DNA from: Lentzea albida
GTDB taxonomy: Bacteria > Actinomycetota > Actinomycetes > Mycobacteriales > Pseudonocardiaceae
Length of the DNA stretch: 64,000 bases
NCBI RefSeq assembly: GCF_900111005.1
Contig: NZ_FOFV01000019.1
Coordinates: forward strand, 1-64,000
Direction: 5' to 3'
Part shown: positions 48,829 through 56,856 of the stretch, piece after piece
Position numbering within the stretch: the first letter of the stretch is position 1
Layout: each line of letters starts with the position of its first letter
Notes under the pieces: generated by a model
What the model saw: the letters and a program-made list of their open reading frames with translations, nothing else
Database searches by the model: none
What the model was told of the DNA's origin: nothing
Made by a program: the position numbers and the translations under genes

Positions 48829-49290
48829 GTGACCACCGCTCGTGCTGCCGGCCCGCTGATACTCCGCTCCGAGATCGTGGAGCGCGCGTGTTCGTGGCTG
48901 CGCGACTCGGTGCCGTACAGCCAGACGAGGTTCCACCAGAACGAGCACGGCATCTACCGCGCCGACTGCTCGGGGTTCGTGTCGATGGCGTGGGGCCTGC
49001 CCGGCAGGCCGGAGGACCGGCACGGCGGCTACGACACCCACGGCCTCGCCGTCGTGAGCAACCTGATCCCCGCCGAGCAACTGCGGGCGGGCGACGTGGT
49101 GATCCGCACCGACGGCACCAACCTGACGCGGCACGTCGTGATCTTCGCCGCGTGGGCCGAGGAGCCGGGGCGGTACTGGGCCTACGAGCAGGCCGGCGGC
49201 CAGCGCACGCGGCTGCGCGCCGTCACCTACCCCTACGAGACCTGGCCGGAGCTGTACGTGCCGCGCCGGTACCTGAGCGTGTCGGAGTAA
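48829..49290 (+). CDS. NlpC/P60-like cysteine peptidase, no signal peptide
   Basis: 153 aa. Catalytic Cys47 in Y-R-A-D-C-S-G-F-V-S-M-A-W-G and His102 in R-H-V-V-I-F: the NlpC/P60 (CHAP-like) papain fold. No signal peptide or membrane helix is visible, unlike the next gene, with which it shares the V-P-Y-S-Q...D-C-S-G-F-V-S-M-A-W-G-L block. It may be a toxin or effector-like domain, an immunity-type paralogue, or exported by another route. GTG start 24 bp after the GNAT stop. Confidence 0.8.
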   Translation: MTTARAAGPLILRSEIVERACSWLRDSVPYSQTRFHQNEHGIYRADCSGFVSMAWGLPGRPEDRHGGYDTHGLAVVSNLIPAEQLRAGDVVIRTDGTNLTRHVVIFAAWAEEPGRYWAYEQAGGQRTRLRAVTYPYETWPELYVPRRYLSVSE

Positions 49291-49383
49291 CTGGATGGGC
49301 CGTTCCGCCGATGAACGGACGACGACGCACGCCGGAAGGTCAGGTCCACCTGTGAGGAACCGCCCGTTGAAGATCCCTGCGAA

Positions 49384-49403
49384 CCTGTCCGGTTCCGGAC
49401 AGG
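49384..49403. promoter_or_regulatory. palindrome with CCTGTCCGG arms upstream of the propeller-NlpC gene
   Basis: Perfect 9-bp arms with a TT centre, 40 bp upstream of the predicted -10 box. A second, overlapping dyad uses GTTCCGG (49392-49398) and CCGGAAC (49431-49437). Candidate activator or repressor site. Confidence 0.5.
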
Positions 49404-49443
49404 ACCCGACGTTCGACCGGACCGGAACTTCACATCGTCTTGC

Positions 49444-49449
49444 TACCGT
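49444..49449 (+). promoter_or_regulatory. -10 box TACCGT of the propeller-NlpC gene (leaderless)
   Basis: 7 nt before the ATG at 49457, with no SD. Confidence 0.45.
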
Positions 49450-49456
49450 GACCGGC

Positions 49457-50923
49457 ATGAAACGGTGGGGGATGCTGGCGGTGGCGGCCGCGGCGATCAC
49501 GTTCGGCTCGACGCTCGCCATGCCCGACGTGGCGGTCGCGGCCGAGGGCGGGGTCTTCTGCGGTTCGTACGAGGCCAACCAGAAGGTGACGCGCAGCGAG
49601 GTCCTGGCGCGGTCGCGCACCTGGCTCGCCGCCCGCGTGCCGTACAGCCAGAGCGACTGCTTCGGCAACAGGTACGGCGCCTACCGCACCGACTGCTCCG
49701 GCTTCGTCTCGATGGCCTGGGGCCTGCGGATCTCGTACACGACGCACATCCTCGAGCAGGTCGCGCACCGCATCGACCGGGAGGACCTCCGCCCCGGCGA
49801 CGCGCTCAACGACCGCGAGAACCACGTCGCGCTGTTCATCGGCTGGGCCGACGCGGCCAAGACGCGGCCGATCGTGCGCGAGCAGGCGGGCCCGGACGGC
49901 AGCAGGCCCGTGCAGCGCGTGTGGAGCGCCGCCACGGCCAGCAGGTACGTGCCGTTGCGCTACAACAACATCCTCGAGGCCGGCAGCGGTGACACCGGCA
50001 GCGACACCCCGGTGACGGACAAGCTCGTCGTCAGCGCGGGCCCGCAGATCTCGAACACCGGCCAGCAGCAGCTCGAGATCTTCGCGCGCGGCGTCGACGG
50101 CACGGTGATCACGAACTTCCACAAGACGAGCCGCTGGGCGGGCTGGCAGCAGCTCGGCCCCGAGGTCTTCGCCGGCGACCCGGTCGCGCTGATGAACCCG
50201 CAGACCAAGATCGTCGAGATCTACGCCCGCGGCACCGACGGCAAGATCTACCACCGCGTCGACGGCCAGTGGCTCGCGCTCGGCGACACGGCCGTCGCCG
50301 GCGAGCCGACGCTGTTCTGGAACGACGGCACCAAGGCCGTCGAGGTCCTCGCCCGCGGCACGGACGGCACGCTGCTGCGCTTCACGGACAAGTGGGCGCC
50401 GGTCGGCGACCGCAAGATCGAGGGCGACCCGGCCGTCGCCGACAAGGACGTCTACGCGCGTTCCGCCGACGGCAAGCTGATCAAGTGGGACGGCACCTCG
50501 TGGGCCGACCAGGGCGACAAGAAGATCGTCAGCGACCCGAGCGTCGCCGTCGACCAGGTCTTCGTGCGCACCGAGTCCGGCAGCGTCGAGCAGTACGCGG
50601 CGGGCGTCTGGACGACGCTCGGCGGCAAGGGCACCGGCAAGCCGTCCGCGGTCTTCAACTCGACGACCGGCTCCATCGACGTCGTGCAGCTCGGCGAGGG
50701 CGGCTACGTCGAGCACTCCCGCGCCGCCGACAAGGGCTGGACCGCGTGGGCGAAGCTCGGCACCACCAAGGTCGCCGAGGCGCCGACCGCGATGTACCAC
50801 GCGCAGACGAAGACCGTCGAGGTCTTCGCGCGCACGGACGACGGCAAGCAGATCCGCCGCTTCTACAAGGAGAAGGCGGGCTGGAGCCAGTGGGCCGTGC
50901 TGGGCGACAAGACGGTCAGCTGA
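49457..50923 (+). CDS. secreted NlpC/P60-like hydrolase with C-terminal beta-propeller lectin-like domain
   Basis: 488 aa. Sec signal peptide (~1-29), NlpC/P60-like domain (~45-165) with Cys80 in T-D-C-S-G-F and His123 in N-H-V-A-L-F, then seven repeats (~178-488). The repeats have the form V-E-x-F/Y-A-R-G-x-D-G-x-h followed by a Trp ~10 residues later. Seven such blades indicate a PLL/tectonin-like propeller, which usually binds sugars. The likely role is peptide cleavage in peptidoglycan with the propeller giving surface targeting. Leaderless start. Paralogue of the upstream signal-less protein. Confidence 0.88.
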   Translation: MKRWGMLAVAAAAITFGSTLAMPDVAVAAEGGVFCGSYEANQKVTRSEVLARSRTWLAARVPYSQSDCFGNRYGAYRTDCSGFVSMAWGLRISYTTHILEQVAHRIDREDLRPGDALNDRENHVALFIGWADAAKTRPIVREQAGPDGSRPVQRVWSAATASRYVPLRYNNILEAGSGDTGSDTPVTDKLVVSAGPQISNTGQQQLEIFARGVDGTVITNFHKTSRWAGWQQLGPEVFAGDPVALMNPQTKIVEIYARGTDGKIYHRVDGQWLALGDTAVAGEPTLFWNDGTKAVEVLARGTDGTLLRFTDKWAPVGDRKIEGDPAVADKDVYARSADGKLIKWDGTSWADQGDKKIVSDPSVAVDQVFVRTESGSVEQYAAGVWTTLGGKGTGKPSAVFNSTTGSIDVVQLGEGGYVEHSRAADKGWTAWAKLGTTKVAEAPTAMYHAQTKTVEVFARTDDGKQIRRFYKEKAGWSQWAVLGDKTVS

Positions 50924-50935
50924 CCTGACGGACAC

Positions 50936-50968
50936 GAAGCCGGGGATGCCACGGGCGTCCCCGGCTTC
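50936..50968 (+). terminator. terminator hairpin after the propeller-NlpC gene
   Basis: Perfect 11-bp stem, 50936-50946 with 50958-50968, followed by TTCGTCATT; starts 13 bp after the stop codon. Confidence 0.65.
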
Positions 50969-50972
50969 TTCG

Positions 50973-51095
50973 TCATTCCCAGCAGCTGCGGAACACCTCT
51001 CTCTCGGCGACCTTGGCCTTCACCTCGTTACCGGGATAGCTCTCGTGCGTGAACGCCTTTGCTGCCTCCTGGCACCGCTTCCACTGGTGCGCCAT
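50973..51095 (-). CDS. possible 40-aa protein
   Basis: Begins MAHQWKRCQEAAKAFTHESY and ends R-S-C-W-E. It is hydrophilic, Lys/Glu-rich, has two Cys, and 85% of codons end in G or C. An in-frame TAA lies six codons upstream and there is no clear SD, so it is either a small gene or the remnant of a longer one. It is convergent with the propeller-NlpC gene, its stop just past the hairpin. Confidence 0.35.
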   Translation of the reverse strand: MAHQWKRCQEAAKAFTHESYPGNEVKAKVAEREVFRSCWE

Positions 51096-51142
51096 CGTCT
51101 CGGCGTCCGGTTACGTGAGCCTGCCCACCGGCGCCGGACTTG

Positions 51143-51148
51143 GCTAAC
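51143..51148 (+). promoter_or_regulatory. -10 box TAACGT of the first Gfo/Idh/MocA gene
   Basis: Predicts a transcript start near 51155 and a ~26-nt leader holding AAGGGGG. Confidence 0.4.
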
Positions 51149-51180
51149 GTGGGCGAAAACCTTTTCAAGGGGGACCGGCG

Positions 51181-52425
51181 ATGGCGCGCAGGCGGTACGC
51201 GGTGGTCGGCACGGGCTCGCGGGCGCAACGGCACGTCCACGCCATCGCGGTCGAGCACGCGGACACCTGCGAGCTCGTCGCGCTCTGCGACGTGAACCGC
51301 ACCCGCATGAACGTCCACAACGAGCGGCTGGCCGAGCCTGTCCCCACCTACGACGCCGCGGACTTCCTCGGGATGCTGGACGAGCAACGGGTCGACGTCG
51401 TCGTGGTGACCACAGTCGACCGTCACCACGACGCGTACATCGTCGCGGCGCTCGACGCCGGTCGTGACGTCGTGACGGAGAAGCCGATGACGACGGACGT
51501 CCCGTCGGCACGCAAGATCCTCGACGCCGTGCACCGCAACGACGGCAACGTCACGGTCACCTTCAACTACCGCTACAACCCGATCCACGAGAAGGTGCGC
51601 GCGCTGCTGGCGGACGGCGCTGTCGGTGAGATCGGGTCCGTGCACTTCGAGTGGTTGCTCGACACGCGGCACGGCGCCGACTACTTCCGCCGCTGGCACC
51701 GCGACAAGGCCAACTCCGGCGGCCTCATGGTGCACAAGGCGACCCACCACTTCGACCTGCTCAACTGGTGGGTCGGATCGGTGCCCGAAACCGTGTACGC
51801 GCACGGCCGGTTGTTCTTCTACGGCGAGGAGAACGGCAAGCGCCACGGGTACACCCACGACAAGCGGTTCGACATCGACCTGGAGCAGGACGACTGGCTG
51901 AAGAAGCTTTACGTCGACGCACGGCACGAGGACGGCTATCGGCGCGACCAGAACCCGTTCGAACCCGGTGTGTCCATTGAGGACGACATGTCCGTGCTCG
52001 TTCGCTATGCCAGCGGTGCGAACCTCACGTACCACCTCACGGCCTACTCGCCGTGGGAGGGCTACCGGCTGATGGTCAACGGCAGCAAGGGACGTCTCGA
52101 ACTCGAGGTCGTCGAGAACTCGTGGGTGTCGGGACAGGACCTGTCGGTCGACGCCGGCCGCGAGCAGGGCTGGGCGAAGCTGTCGGTGCAGCGGCTGTTC
52201 GAGCAACGCGTGGACGTGCCCGTGGAGTACGACCGGGCCGGGCACGGCGGTGCGGACCGGCGCATGGTCGACGCGCTGTACGGGCCGACCGGGCAGGAGG
52301 ACCCGTTGGGACGCAAGGCGACGCACCGCGACGGCGTGCTCTCGCTGCTGACCGGGTTCGCCGCCGGCCGCAGCGTCGAGACCGGGCGGCCGGTCCGCGT
52401 CGCCGAGCTCCTCGACCTCCCGTGA
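51181..52425 (+). CDS. Gfo/Idh/MocA-family NAD(P)-dependent oxidoreductase
   Basis: 414 aa. Rossmann start V-V-G-T-G-S-R-A-Q-R-H, then D-V-V-T-E-K-P-M (family E-K-P motif with the catalytic-region Lys), H-K-A-T-H-H-F-D-L-L as C-terminal catalytic histidines. Members act on sugars, inositols or glycosides. The long C-terminal domain (~130-414) resembles glycoside-hydrolase-like or sugar dehydrogenase members. A second family member follows 177 bp downstream. No transporter or kinase is adjacent. AAGGGGG is 8 nt before the ATG. Confidence 0.88.
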   Translation: MARRRYAVVGTGSRAQRHVHAIAVEHADTCELVALCDVNRTRMNVHNERLAEPVPTYDAADFLGMLDEQRVDVVVVTTVDRHHDAYIVAALDAGRDVVTEKPMTTDVPSARKILDAVHRNDGNVTVTFNYRYNPIHEKVRALLADGAVGEIGSVHFEWLLDTRHGADYFRRWHRDKANSGGLMVHKATHHFDLLNWWVGSVPETVYAHGRLFFYGEENGKRHGYTHDKRFDIDLEQDDWLKKLYVDARHEDGYRRDQNPFEPGVSIEDDMSVLVRYASGANLTYHLTAYSPWEGYRLMVNGSKGRLELEVVENSWVSGQDLSVDAGREQGWAKLSVQRLFEQRVDVPVEYDRAGHGGADRRMVDALYGPTGQEDPLGRKATHRDGVLSLLTGFAAGRSVETGRPVRVAELLDLP

Positions 52426-52602
52426 GGACCCCTTAGCGGTCTTCGTGCTCGCGGCGCCATTGCCCGTTCGGGTGGCGGCGTTGACCGCCGGTGCCCGGAT
52501 GCTGTCGCAAACGTGTCTTGGTTGGCGCGGCGCATTGATATTCCAGTCACGGCGGCTGATGCTGGTGGGCGCGGTGGAGTCCGCCCGAGAAGGGTGAGAG
52601 CG

Positions 52603-53649
52603 ATGCGTGTTGCGCTGGTCGGCGCTCGTGGGCACGGGGCGCGGCACGTGGAGAACCTGGTCCGGCTGGGGCACGACGGGCTCGCCACGTTCGTCGGCGT
52701 GGTCGACGTGGCGGACGTCGACGTGCCGGTGCCGTCCTACTCCGACCTGGAGACCCTGGCGGCCGAGCTGCACCCCGAGGTCGTCGTGGTCTCGTCACCG
52801 CCCGCGACGCACCGCGACCTCGTGCTGGCGGCGTTCGAACTGGGCTGCGACGTGCTGGTCGAGAAGCCCGCCGTGGTGTCGGTGGCGGACTTCGACGAGA
52901 TCTCCGACGAGGCCGTGAAGCGCGGGCTGGTGTGCCAGGTCGGGTTCCAGACACAGGGCACGGGCTCGTACCGCCGCCTCTGCTCGTTGATCGGCTCCGG
53001 CGCGTTGGGGGACATCACCGGTATCGGCGCCGCGGGGCGTTGGGTGCGCACGGACTCGTATTACGAGCGCGCGGAGTGGGCGGGCCGGCAGGGTGAGGAC
53101 GGGACGCTCGTGAACCCGTTCGCGCACGCGCTGCAGAACGCGTTGCTGCTCGCCGATGTCGAGGAACGAGCCGACATCGGCGTCGAACTGGAGCTGTACC
53201 GGTGTCGCGACACGATCAGCGCGGACGACACGGCTTGTGTGCGGGTCACGGCCGATGACGCGCCGCCGGTCGTCGTCGCCACCACGCTCTGCGCCACGAC
53301 ATCGTTGCCACCGGTCGTCCTCGTGCACGGGTCGCTCGGGCAGGCCATCTGGTGGTACGACGACGACAGGCTCACGGTCAACGACCACCGCATGGCCGTC
53401 GCGCCGTCCGTCGACCTGCTGGAGAACCTCCTGCGGCACCGGCTGACCGGCGAGCCCCTCGTCGCGCCGCTGGCCGCCGCGCGGGCGTTCACGACCGTCG
53501 CCGAGCGGTGCGGCAAGGCCGACGTGCCGCTGCTGCCCGCCCGCCGCGTCGGCGACCGGGTGGTGCTCGACGGCATCGACGAGGTCGTCGTGCGGGCCGC
53601 GGAGAAGATCGCCACCTTCGCGGAGCTCGGCTGCGGATTCGGGCGGTAG
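52603..53649 (+). CDS. second Gfo/Idh/MocA-family oxidoreductase
   Basis: 348 aa. V-A-L-V-G-A-R-G-H-G-A-R-H (variant Rossmann motif) and V-L-V-E-K-P-A-V at the family position. A tandem neighbour with the same fold but low similarity suggests two steps of one sugar or cyclitol pathway, for instance oxidation and later reduction of a keto-intermediate. AAGGG lies about 9 nt before the ATG at 52603; earlier open codons lack a start signal. Confidence 0.85.
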   Translation: MRVALVGARGHGARHVENLVRLGHDGLATFVGVVDVADVDVPVPSYSDLETLAAELHPEVVVVSSPPATHRDLVLAAFELGCDVLVEKPAVVSVADFDEISDEAVKRGLVCQVGFQTQGTGSYRRLCSLIGSGALGDITGIGAAGRWVRTDSYYERAEWAGRQGEDGTLVNPFAHALQNALLLADVEERADIGVELELYRCRDTISADDTACVRVTADDAPPVVVATTLCATTSLPPVVLVHGSLGQAIWWYDDDRLTVNDHRMAVAPSVDLLENLLRHRLTGEPLVAPLAAARAFTTVAERCGKADVPLLPARRVGDRVVLDGIDEVVVRAAEKIATFAELGCGFGR

Positions 53650-53688
53650 TCTCCCCGCGGAGTCCGCCGTGTTCGGGGAGCGTTTGCG

Positions 53689-54201
53689 TTGGACATCTAC
53701 ATCGACCTGAAGGACGTCCGGGTCACCGGCTACGTGAGCATGGGCCTGATCGCGCTGGTCGCCCTCGAGTCGATCTGGGGCACGATCAACGACTGGCAGG
53801 GCGGCTCGTCGTCGTGGAGCTTCCTCGCCATCGTGCTGATCGCGCCCGCGGCCGTGGCGTTCGTCGTCTGGTACCGCGGCGCGACGCACAACGCCGAGGC
53901 GATCGCGCTACACGGCGTGCGGATGGTGTCGCAGGTGTGGAAGGCGAGCGACCCGGCGCAGCGCGAGGTGCCGTTCGACCAGCGCGTCGCGAGCCCGTTG
54001 ATCAAGCCCTGGCAGTACGCCTTCCTCGCCATGGTCCTGTGCGACGTGCTCGAGTCGTTGCTGCTCGACACCCCCGCCTACGTGGTGTTTTCGACGCTTT
54101 CGACGCTGTGCGCGATCGGGGCCGCCGGGCTCGCGTGCTTCCTCATCCTGAGGATCTCGCTCATGCAGCAGCGGTTCGCGGTGCCTCACCGCAAGCGCTA
54201 G
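53689..54201 (+). CDS. four-helix integral membrane protein of unknown function
   Basis: 170 aa with four hydrophobic helices (~12-32, ~43-62, ~108-128, ~133-155), short loops and a basic C-terminus (Q-R-F-A-V-P-H-R-K-R). I do not recognise the family. The TTG start is supported by GGGGAG 8 nt upstream and lies 39 bp after the previous stop, so it may be cotranscribed with the oxidoreductase. Confidence 0.7.
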   Translation: MDIYIDLKDVRVTGYVSMGLIALVALESIWGTINDWQGGSSSWSFLAIVLIAPAAVAFVVWYRGATHNAEAIALHGVRMVSQVWKASDPAQREVPFDQRVASPLIKPWQYAFLAMVLCDVLESLLLDTPAYVVFSTLSTLCAIGAAGLACFLILRISLMQQRFAVPHRKR

Positions 54202-54215
54202 TCGCCCGCATGGGG

Positions 54216-54221
54216 TATACT
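54216..54221 (+). promoter_or_regulatory. -10 box TATACT of cspA
   Basis: Near-consensus -10, the best in the window. It predicts a start near 54228 and a leader of about 155 nt before the cold-shock gene. Confidence 0.6.
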
Positions 54222-54227
54222 TCATTG

Positions 54228-54382
54228 CTGGTTGCAGTTTTGTGTTCGTGTCATCTCACGCTCGCCGAACTTCAGTTGCGAGCACTTCTCCTTCTTCGCG
54301 GTTGGGGCAAGTCAGCTCATGACCAACCACGGAGCGGCCGCACAGTGTGGCCCGCTCTTCAGCAATCAAGGAGAAGCAGTAC
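54228..54382 (+). promoter_or_regulatory. long 5' leader of the cold-shock gene
   Basis: About 155 nt, rich in T and with stretches of C-T-T-C, unlike the surrounding GC-rich DNA. Long untranslated leaders that refold with temperature are typical of cspA mRNAs. AAGGAG lies 10 nt before the ATG. Confidence 0.5.
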
Positions 54383-54586
54383 ATGGCTAACGGCACCGTC
54401 AAGTGGTTCAACGCCGAAAAGGGCTTCGGCTTCATCGCCCCCGAGGACGGCGGCGCTGACGTCTTCGTCCACTACTCGGCCCTCAACGGCGGCGGCTACC
54501 GCAGCCTCGAAGAGAACCAGCGCGTCTCGTTCGACATCACGCAGGGCCAGAAGGGCCCGCAGGCGACGAACGTCAACGCCCTCTGA
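54383..54586 (+). CDS. cspA: cold-shock protein CspA
   Basis: 67 aa, complete OB-fold cold-shock domain: G-T-V-K-W-F-N-A-E-K-G-F-G-F-I (RNP1), D-V-F-V-H-Y-S-A (RNP2), then Q-R-V-S-F-D-I-T-Q-G-Q-K-G-P-Q-A. An RNA chaperone binding single-stranded nucleic acid. The ATG at 54383 is the family start. It has its own promoter and a strong terminator, so it is monocistronic. Confidence 0.97.
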   Translation: MANGTVKWFNAEKGFGFIAPEDGGADVFVHYSALNGGGYRSLEENQRVSFDITQGQKGPQATNVNAL

Positions 54587-54599
54587 CGTTGAGTTGACG

Positions 54600-54640
54600 A
54601 CGCAGGGCCTCCGGGACTTCCCGGGGGTCCTGCGTTTTGT
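54600..54640 (+). terminator. intrinsic terminator of cspA
   Basis: 17-bp stem (54600-54616 with 54619-54635, two GU pairs) followed by TTTTGTGTTGT. Confidence 0.92.
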
Positions 54641-54662
54641 GTTGTGATCATTGGCTTTTCGC

Positions 54663-54668
54663 TAACCT
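54663..54668 (+). promoter_or_regulatory. -10 box TAACCT of the P-loop kinase-like gene (leaderless)
   Basis: 6 nt before the ATG at 54675; no SD. Confidence 0.45.
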
Positions 54669-54674
54669 GGCCCG

Positions 54675-55247
54675 ATGCCGCTGCTCGGACCAGCCGATCC
54701 GCTGCCGCACGTGCCCCGGCGCGTCCTCGTCGCGGGCAACGCCGGATCCGGCAAGTCGACGCTCTGCCTGCGCATCGCGGGCCTGCGGGACCTCCCCAGC
54801 GTCGAGCTCGACAGCCTCTACTGGGGTCCACAGTGGACACCGCGCCCGGAGTTCGCGGGCGAGGTCGCCGCGCTCGCGCGGGAGGACCGCTGGGTCACCG
54901 AGTACCAGTACAAGGCCGCGCGGCCCGCGTTGCTCGCGCGGGCGGACACGGTGGTGTGGCTCGACCACCCGTTCCCCACGGTGGTGGGCAGGCTGGTGTT
55001 CCGCACGGTCCGGCGCCGCGCGGCCAGGGCCGAGCTGTGGAACGGTAACCAGGAGTCCCCGCTGTGGTCGGTGTTCACCGATTCCGAGCACATCCTGCGG
55101 TGGGGGCCGAGGAGCTACCGCCGCAACCGGGCCAGGGTGCTCGCCCTGGTCGACGACGTCGTGGTCGTGCGGTTGCGCGGCCAGTGGCAGGTGGAGCGGT
55201 GGCTCTCGGGGCCGCTCGCCTCGGTCGGGGAGGAGCGTGCCCGGTGA
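54675..55247 (+). CDS. adenylate-kinase-like (FlaR-type) P-loop NTPase
   Basis: 190 aa. Walker A G-N-A-G-S-G-K-S-T-L (residues ~21-30), then S-V-E-L-D-S-L-Y-W-G and D-T-V-V-W-L-D-H-P-F as the Walker-B-like strand. Bacillus relatives were called topology modulator/FlaR; substrates are unproven, probably a small-molecule kinase. Leaderless ATG. The next gene overlaps by GTGA. Confidence 0.85.
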   Translation: MPLLGPADPLPHVPRRVLVAGNAGSGKSTLCLRIAGLRDLPSVELDSLYWGPQWTPRPEFAGEVAALAREDRWVTEYQYKAARPALLARADTVVWLDHPFPTVVGRLVFRTVRRRAARAELWNGNQESPLWSVFTDSEHILRWGPRSYRRNRARVLALVDDVVVVRLRGQWQVERWLSGPLASVGEERAR

Positions 55248-55756
55248 GAACGGCGCTGGTGCTCGGCGGGACAGGCATGCTGGCCGGATGCGTGAGCCAC
55301 CTGGTGGCACACGAGTGGCGGGTGGTGCTGCCGTCGCGCAGACAACCGCTGATGGCCGACGACGGACCAGGCAGGGCGGCGCGCGCGTCGATCTCGCACG
55401 GCCACCGCCCGACGTGGGTGAGGGCCGACTGGGCCCGGCCCGAAGCGCTGGCATCCGAGGTCGAGTACGAGCTCGGAGGCGATCAAGTGAACCTGCTGGT
55501 CGCGTGGGTGCACGACAGCTATCGCGTGAGTGTGCTCAACGCCGTGCGGCACCTTCTCGCAGAAGGCGCGCCGGTGGTGGAGGTGCACACATCCGCACCG
55601 GTACCCGACCCGGTGCTGCCGCACCCGACACAGCAGGTCCTGCTCGCCCACTTCACGCACGACGCCACGGTGCGCACGAACCGCGCCGTGCTGGACGCGG
55701 TGGAACGCGGCCTGAGCGGGCGAGCGCCCTCGCTGCACCACGAGGACGCCCGCTGA
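55244..55756 (+). CDS. short Rossmann-fold (SDR-like) protein
   Basis: 170 aa. L-V-L-G-G-T-G-M-L-A-G is an NAD(P)-binding loop; the Tyr-Lys pair of classical short-chain dehydrogenases is not seen, and the protein is shorter than usual (~250). Probably an atypical reductase or binding protein. The GTG start overlaps the kinase-like stop, so the two are translationally coupled and possibly work on one substrate. Confidence 0.75.
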   Translation: MRTALVLGGTGMLAGCVSHLVAHEWRVVLPSRRQPLMADDGPGRAARASISHGHRPTWVRADWARPEALASEVEYELGGDQVNLLVAWVHDSYRVSVLNAVRHLLAEGAPVVEVHTSAPVPDPVLPHPTQQVLLAHFTHDATVRTNRAVLDAVERGLSGRAPSLHHEDAR

Positions 55757-55760
55757 CGTC

Positions 55761-56213
55761 TCAGACCTTCTCGATCTTCGCCCGTCCGATCTCCGCCTGC
55801 ACCTTGATGCCGGCCGCCACGTCCACGAGCTGACGGACCACCACGTCCTCGTTGCGGACGTCGGCGATCTTCTGCTTGGTCTTCGTGACGAACGTGAACT
55901 CGGTGACCTGCGCGGCCTCGATCTCGGCGACCTGCTGGAAGTCCTCGCTGAAGTCGAGCACCACCTCGGCTCCGTCGAGCACGACCAGCTGGTAGTCGGT
56001 CGGCGCCGCGGAGGCGAAACCCTTCTGGAAGCTGCCGGTGACCTTGATGCCGTCGGGTGTCTCCTCCAGGTCGAGGACTCCGTCGACGGGCGTGAAGACC
56101 GCCTCCTGGAAGTCGGCGGTGGCCTTGACGGGCTCGGGGTCCGCCAGCGCGGGGGAGCCGGTGAGGGCGGCGGTGGCGAGCAGGACGGCGGCGATGCTCA
56201 GGAGTTTTGGCAT
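55761..56213 (-). CDS. secreted protein of unknown function
   Basis: 150 aa. Signal peptide cleaved after S-P-A-L-A (~24), then a beta-rich mature part with no cysteines and alternating charged/hydrophobic residues (V-L-D-L-E-E, I-K-V-T-G-S-F). I do not recognise the family. Convergent with the Rossmann-fold gene, 4 bp between stops. Confidence 0.7.
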   Translation of the reverse strand: MPKLLSIAAVLLATAALTGSPALADPEPVKATADFQEAVFTPVDGVLDLEETPDGIKVTGSFQKGFASAAPTDYQLVVLDGAEVVLDFSEDFQQVAEIEAAQVTEFTFVTKTKQKIADVRNEDVVVRQLVDVAAGIKVQAEIGRAKIEKV

Positions 56214-56286
56214 GACTTCGTTCGTACCGGCGGGGATGTTGCCCCGCTCGGTCGAACGCGTCGCTCGATCGGGCGTTGCGGACCCG

Positions 56287-56856
56287 TCAGCGGCCCAGTC
56301 CCCGCACCAGCAGCATGACCGAGTCCCGCACCTCCGCCCGCGACCGCTCCGGCTGGAACACCTGCCAGTCGAGCGCGATCACGAGCAACGTGCCGAACAA
56401 CGCCGCCGACGCGGTGCCGACCTCCACGCCCTCGGGCAGCCGGCCCGCGTCGGACAGGCGCTTCATCTGACCGCGCACGATCGAGACGATGTCGTCGCGC
56501 AGCAGCTTGAGCGTGCCGTGCCACTGGCCGGGCGTGCGCCACAGCTCCGAGACGAGCAGCTGGCCGAACGCCGGGTACTCGGCCCAGAAGCCGAGCATCT
56601 CGTCGACCAGCGCCTCCAGCGAGTCCTCGGAGCCCTCGGCGGAGCGCAGCCTGCCCGCGAGGATCTCCACGCCGTGGTGCAGAAGCGCTTCGACCAGGGC
56701 GTCCTTCGAGGCGAAGTTGTAGTAGATCGTGCCCTTGGCGACGCCCGCCTCCGCCGCGATCTCGTCGACGGTCACCGAGGCGGCGCCCCGTTCGCCGACG
56801 AGCTTCAGCGCCGCGTCGAAGAGCTTCTGCTTGGTCGCCGTCGTCCGCGCGCTCAC
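56287..56856 (-). CDS. TetR-family regulator of the YhgE operon
   Basis: 189 aa from the GTG at 56856, which overlaps the YhgE/Pip stop (GTGA); an upstream start would place 12 more residues inside that gene. HTH region A-S-V-T-V-D-E-I-A-A-E-A-G-V-A-K-G-T-I-Y-Y-N-F (~25-48); helical ligand domain follows. Last gene of a three-gene operon whose promoter contains a perfect TetR-style palindrome, so autoregulation is likely. Confidence 0.9.
   Translation of the reverse strand: MSARTTATKQKLFDAALKLVGERGAASVTVDEIAAEAGVAKGTIYYNFASKDALVEALLHHGVEILAGRLRSAEGSEDSLEALVDEMLGFWAEYPAFGQLLVSELWRTPGQWHGTLKLLRDDIVSIVRGQMKRLSDAGRLPEGVEVGTASAALFGTLLVIALDWQVFQPERSRAEVRDSVMLLVRGLGR

Noticed and set aside
49291..49456. 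c-di-AMP (ydaO-type) riboswitch before the NlpC/P60 gene
   Set aside because: Actinobacterial cell-wall hydrolase genes often have one, but the conserved core segments are absent and the mRNA appears leaderless.
46795..49668. 957-codon minus-strand open frame spanning several genes
   Set aside because: Shadow crossing the BTAD regulator, hxlR, GNAT and NlpC genes; composition not protein-like.
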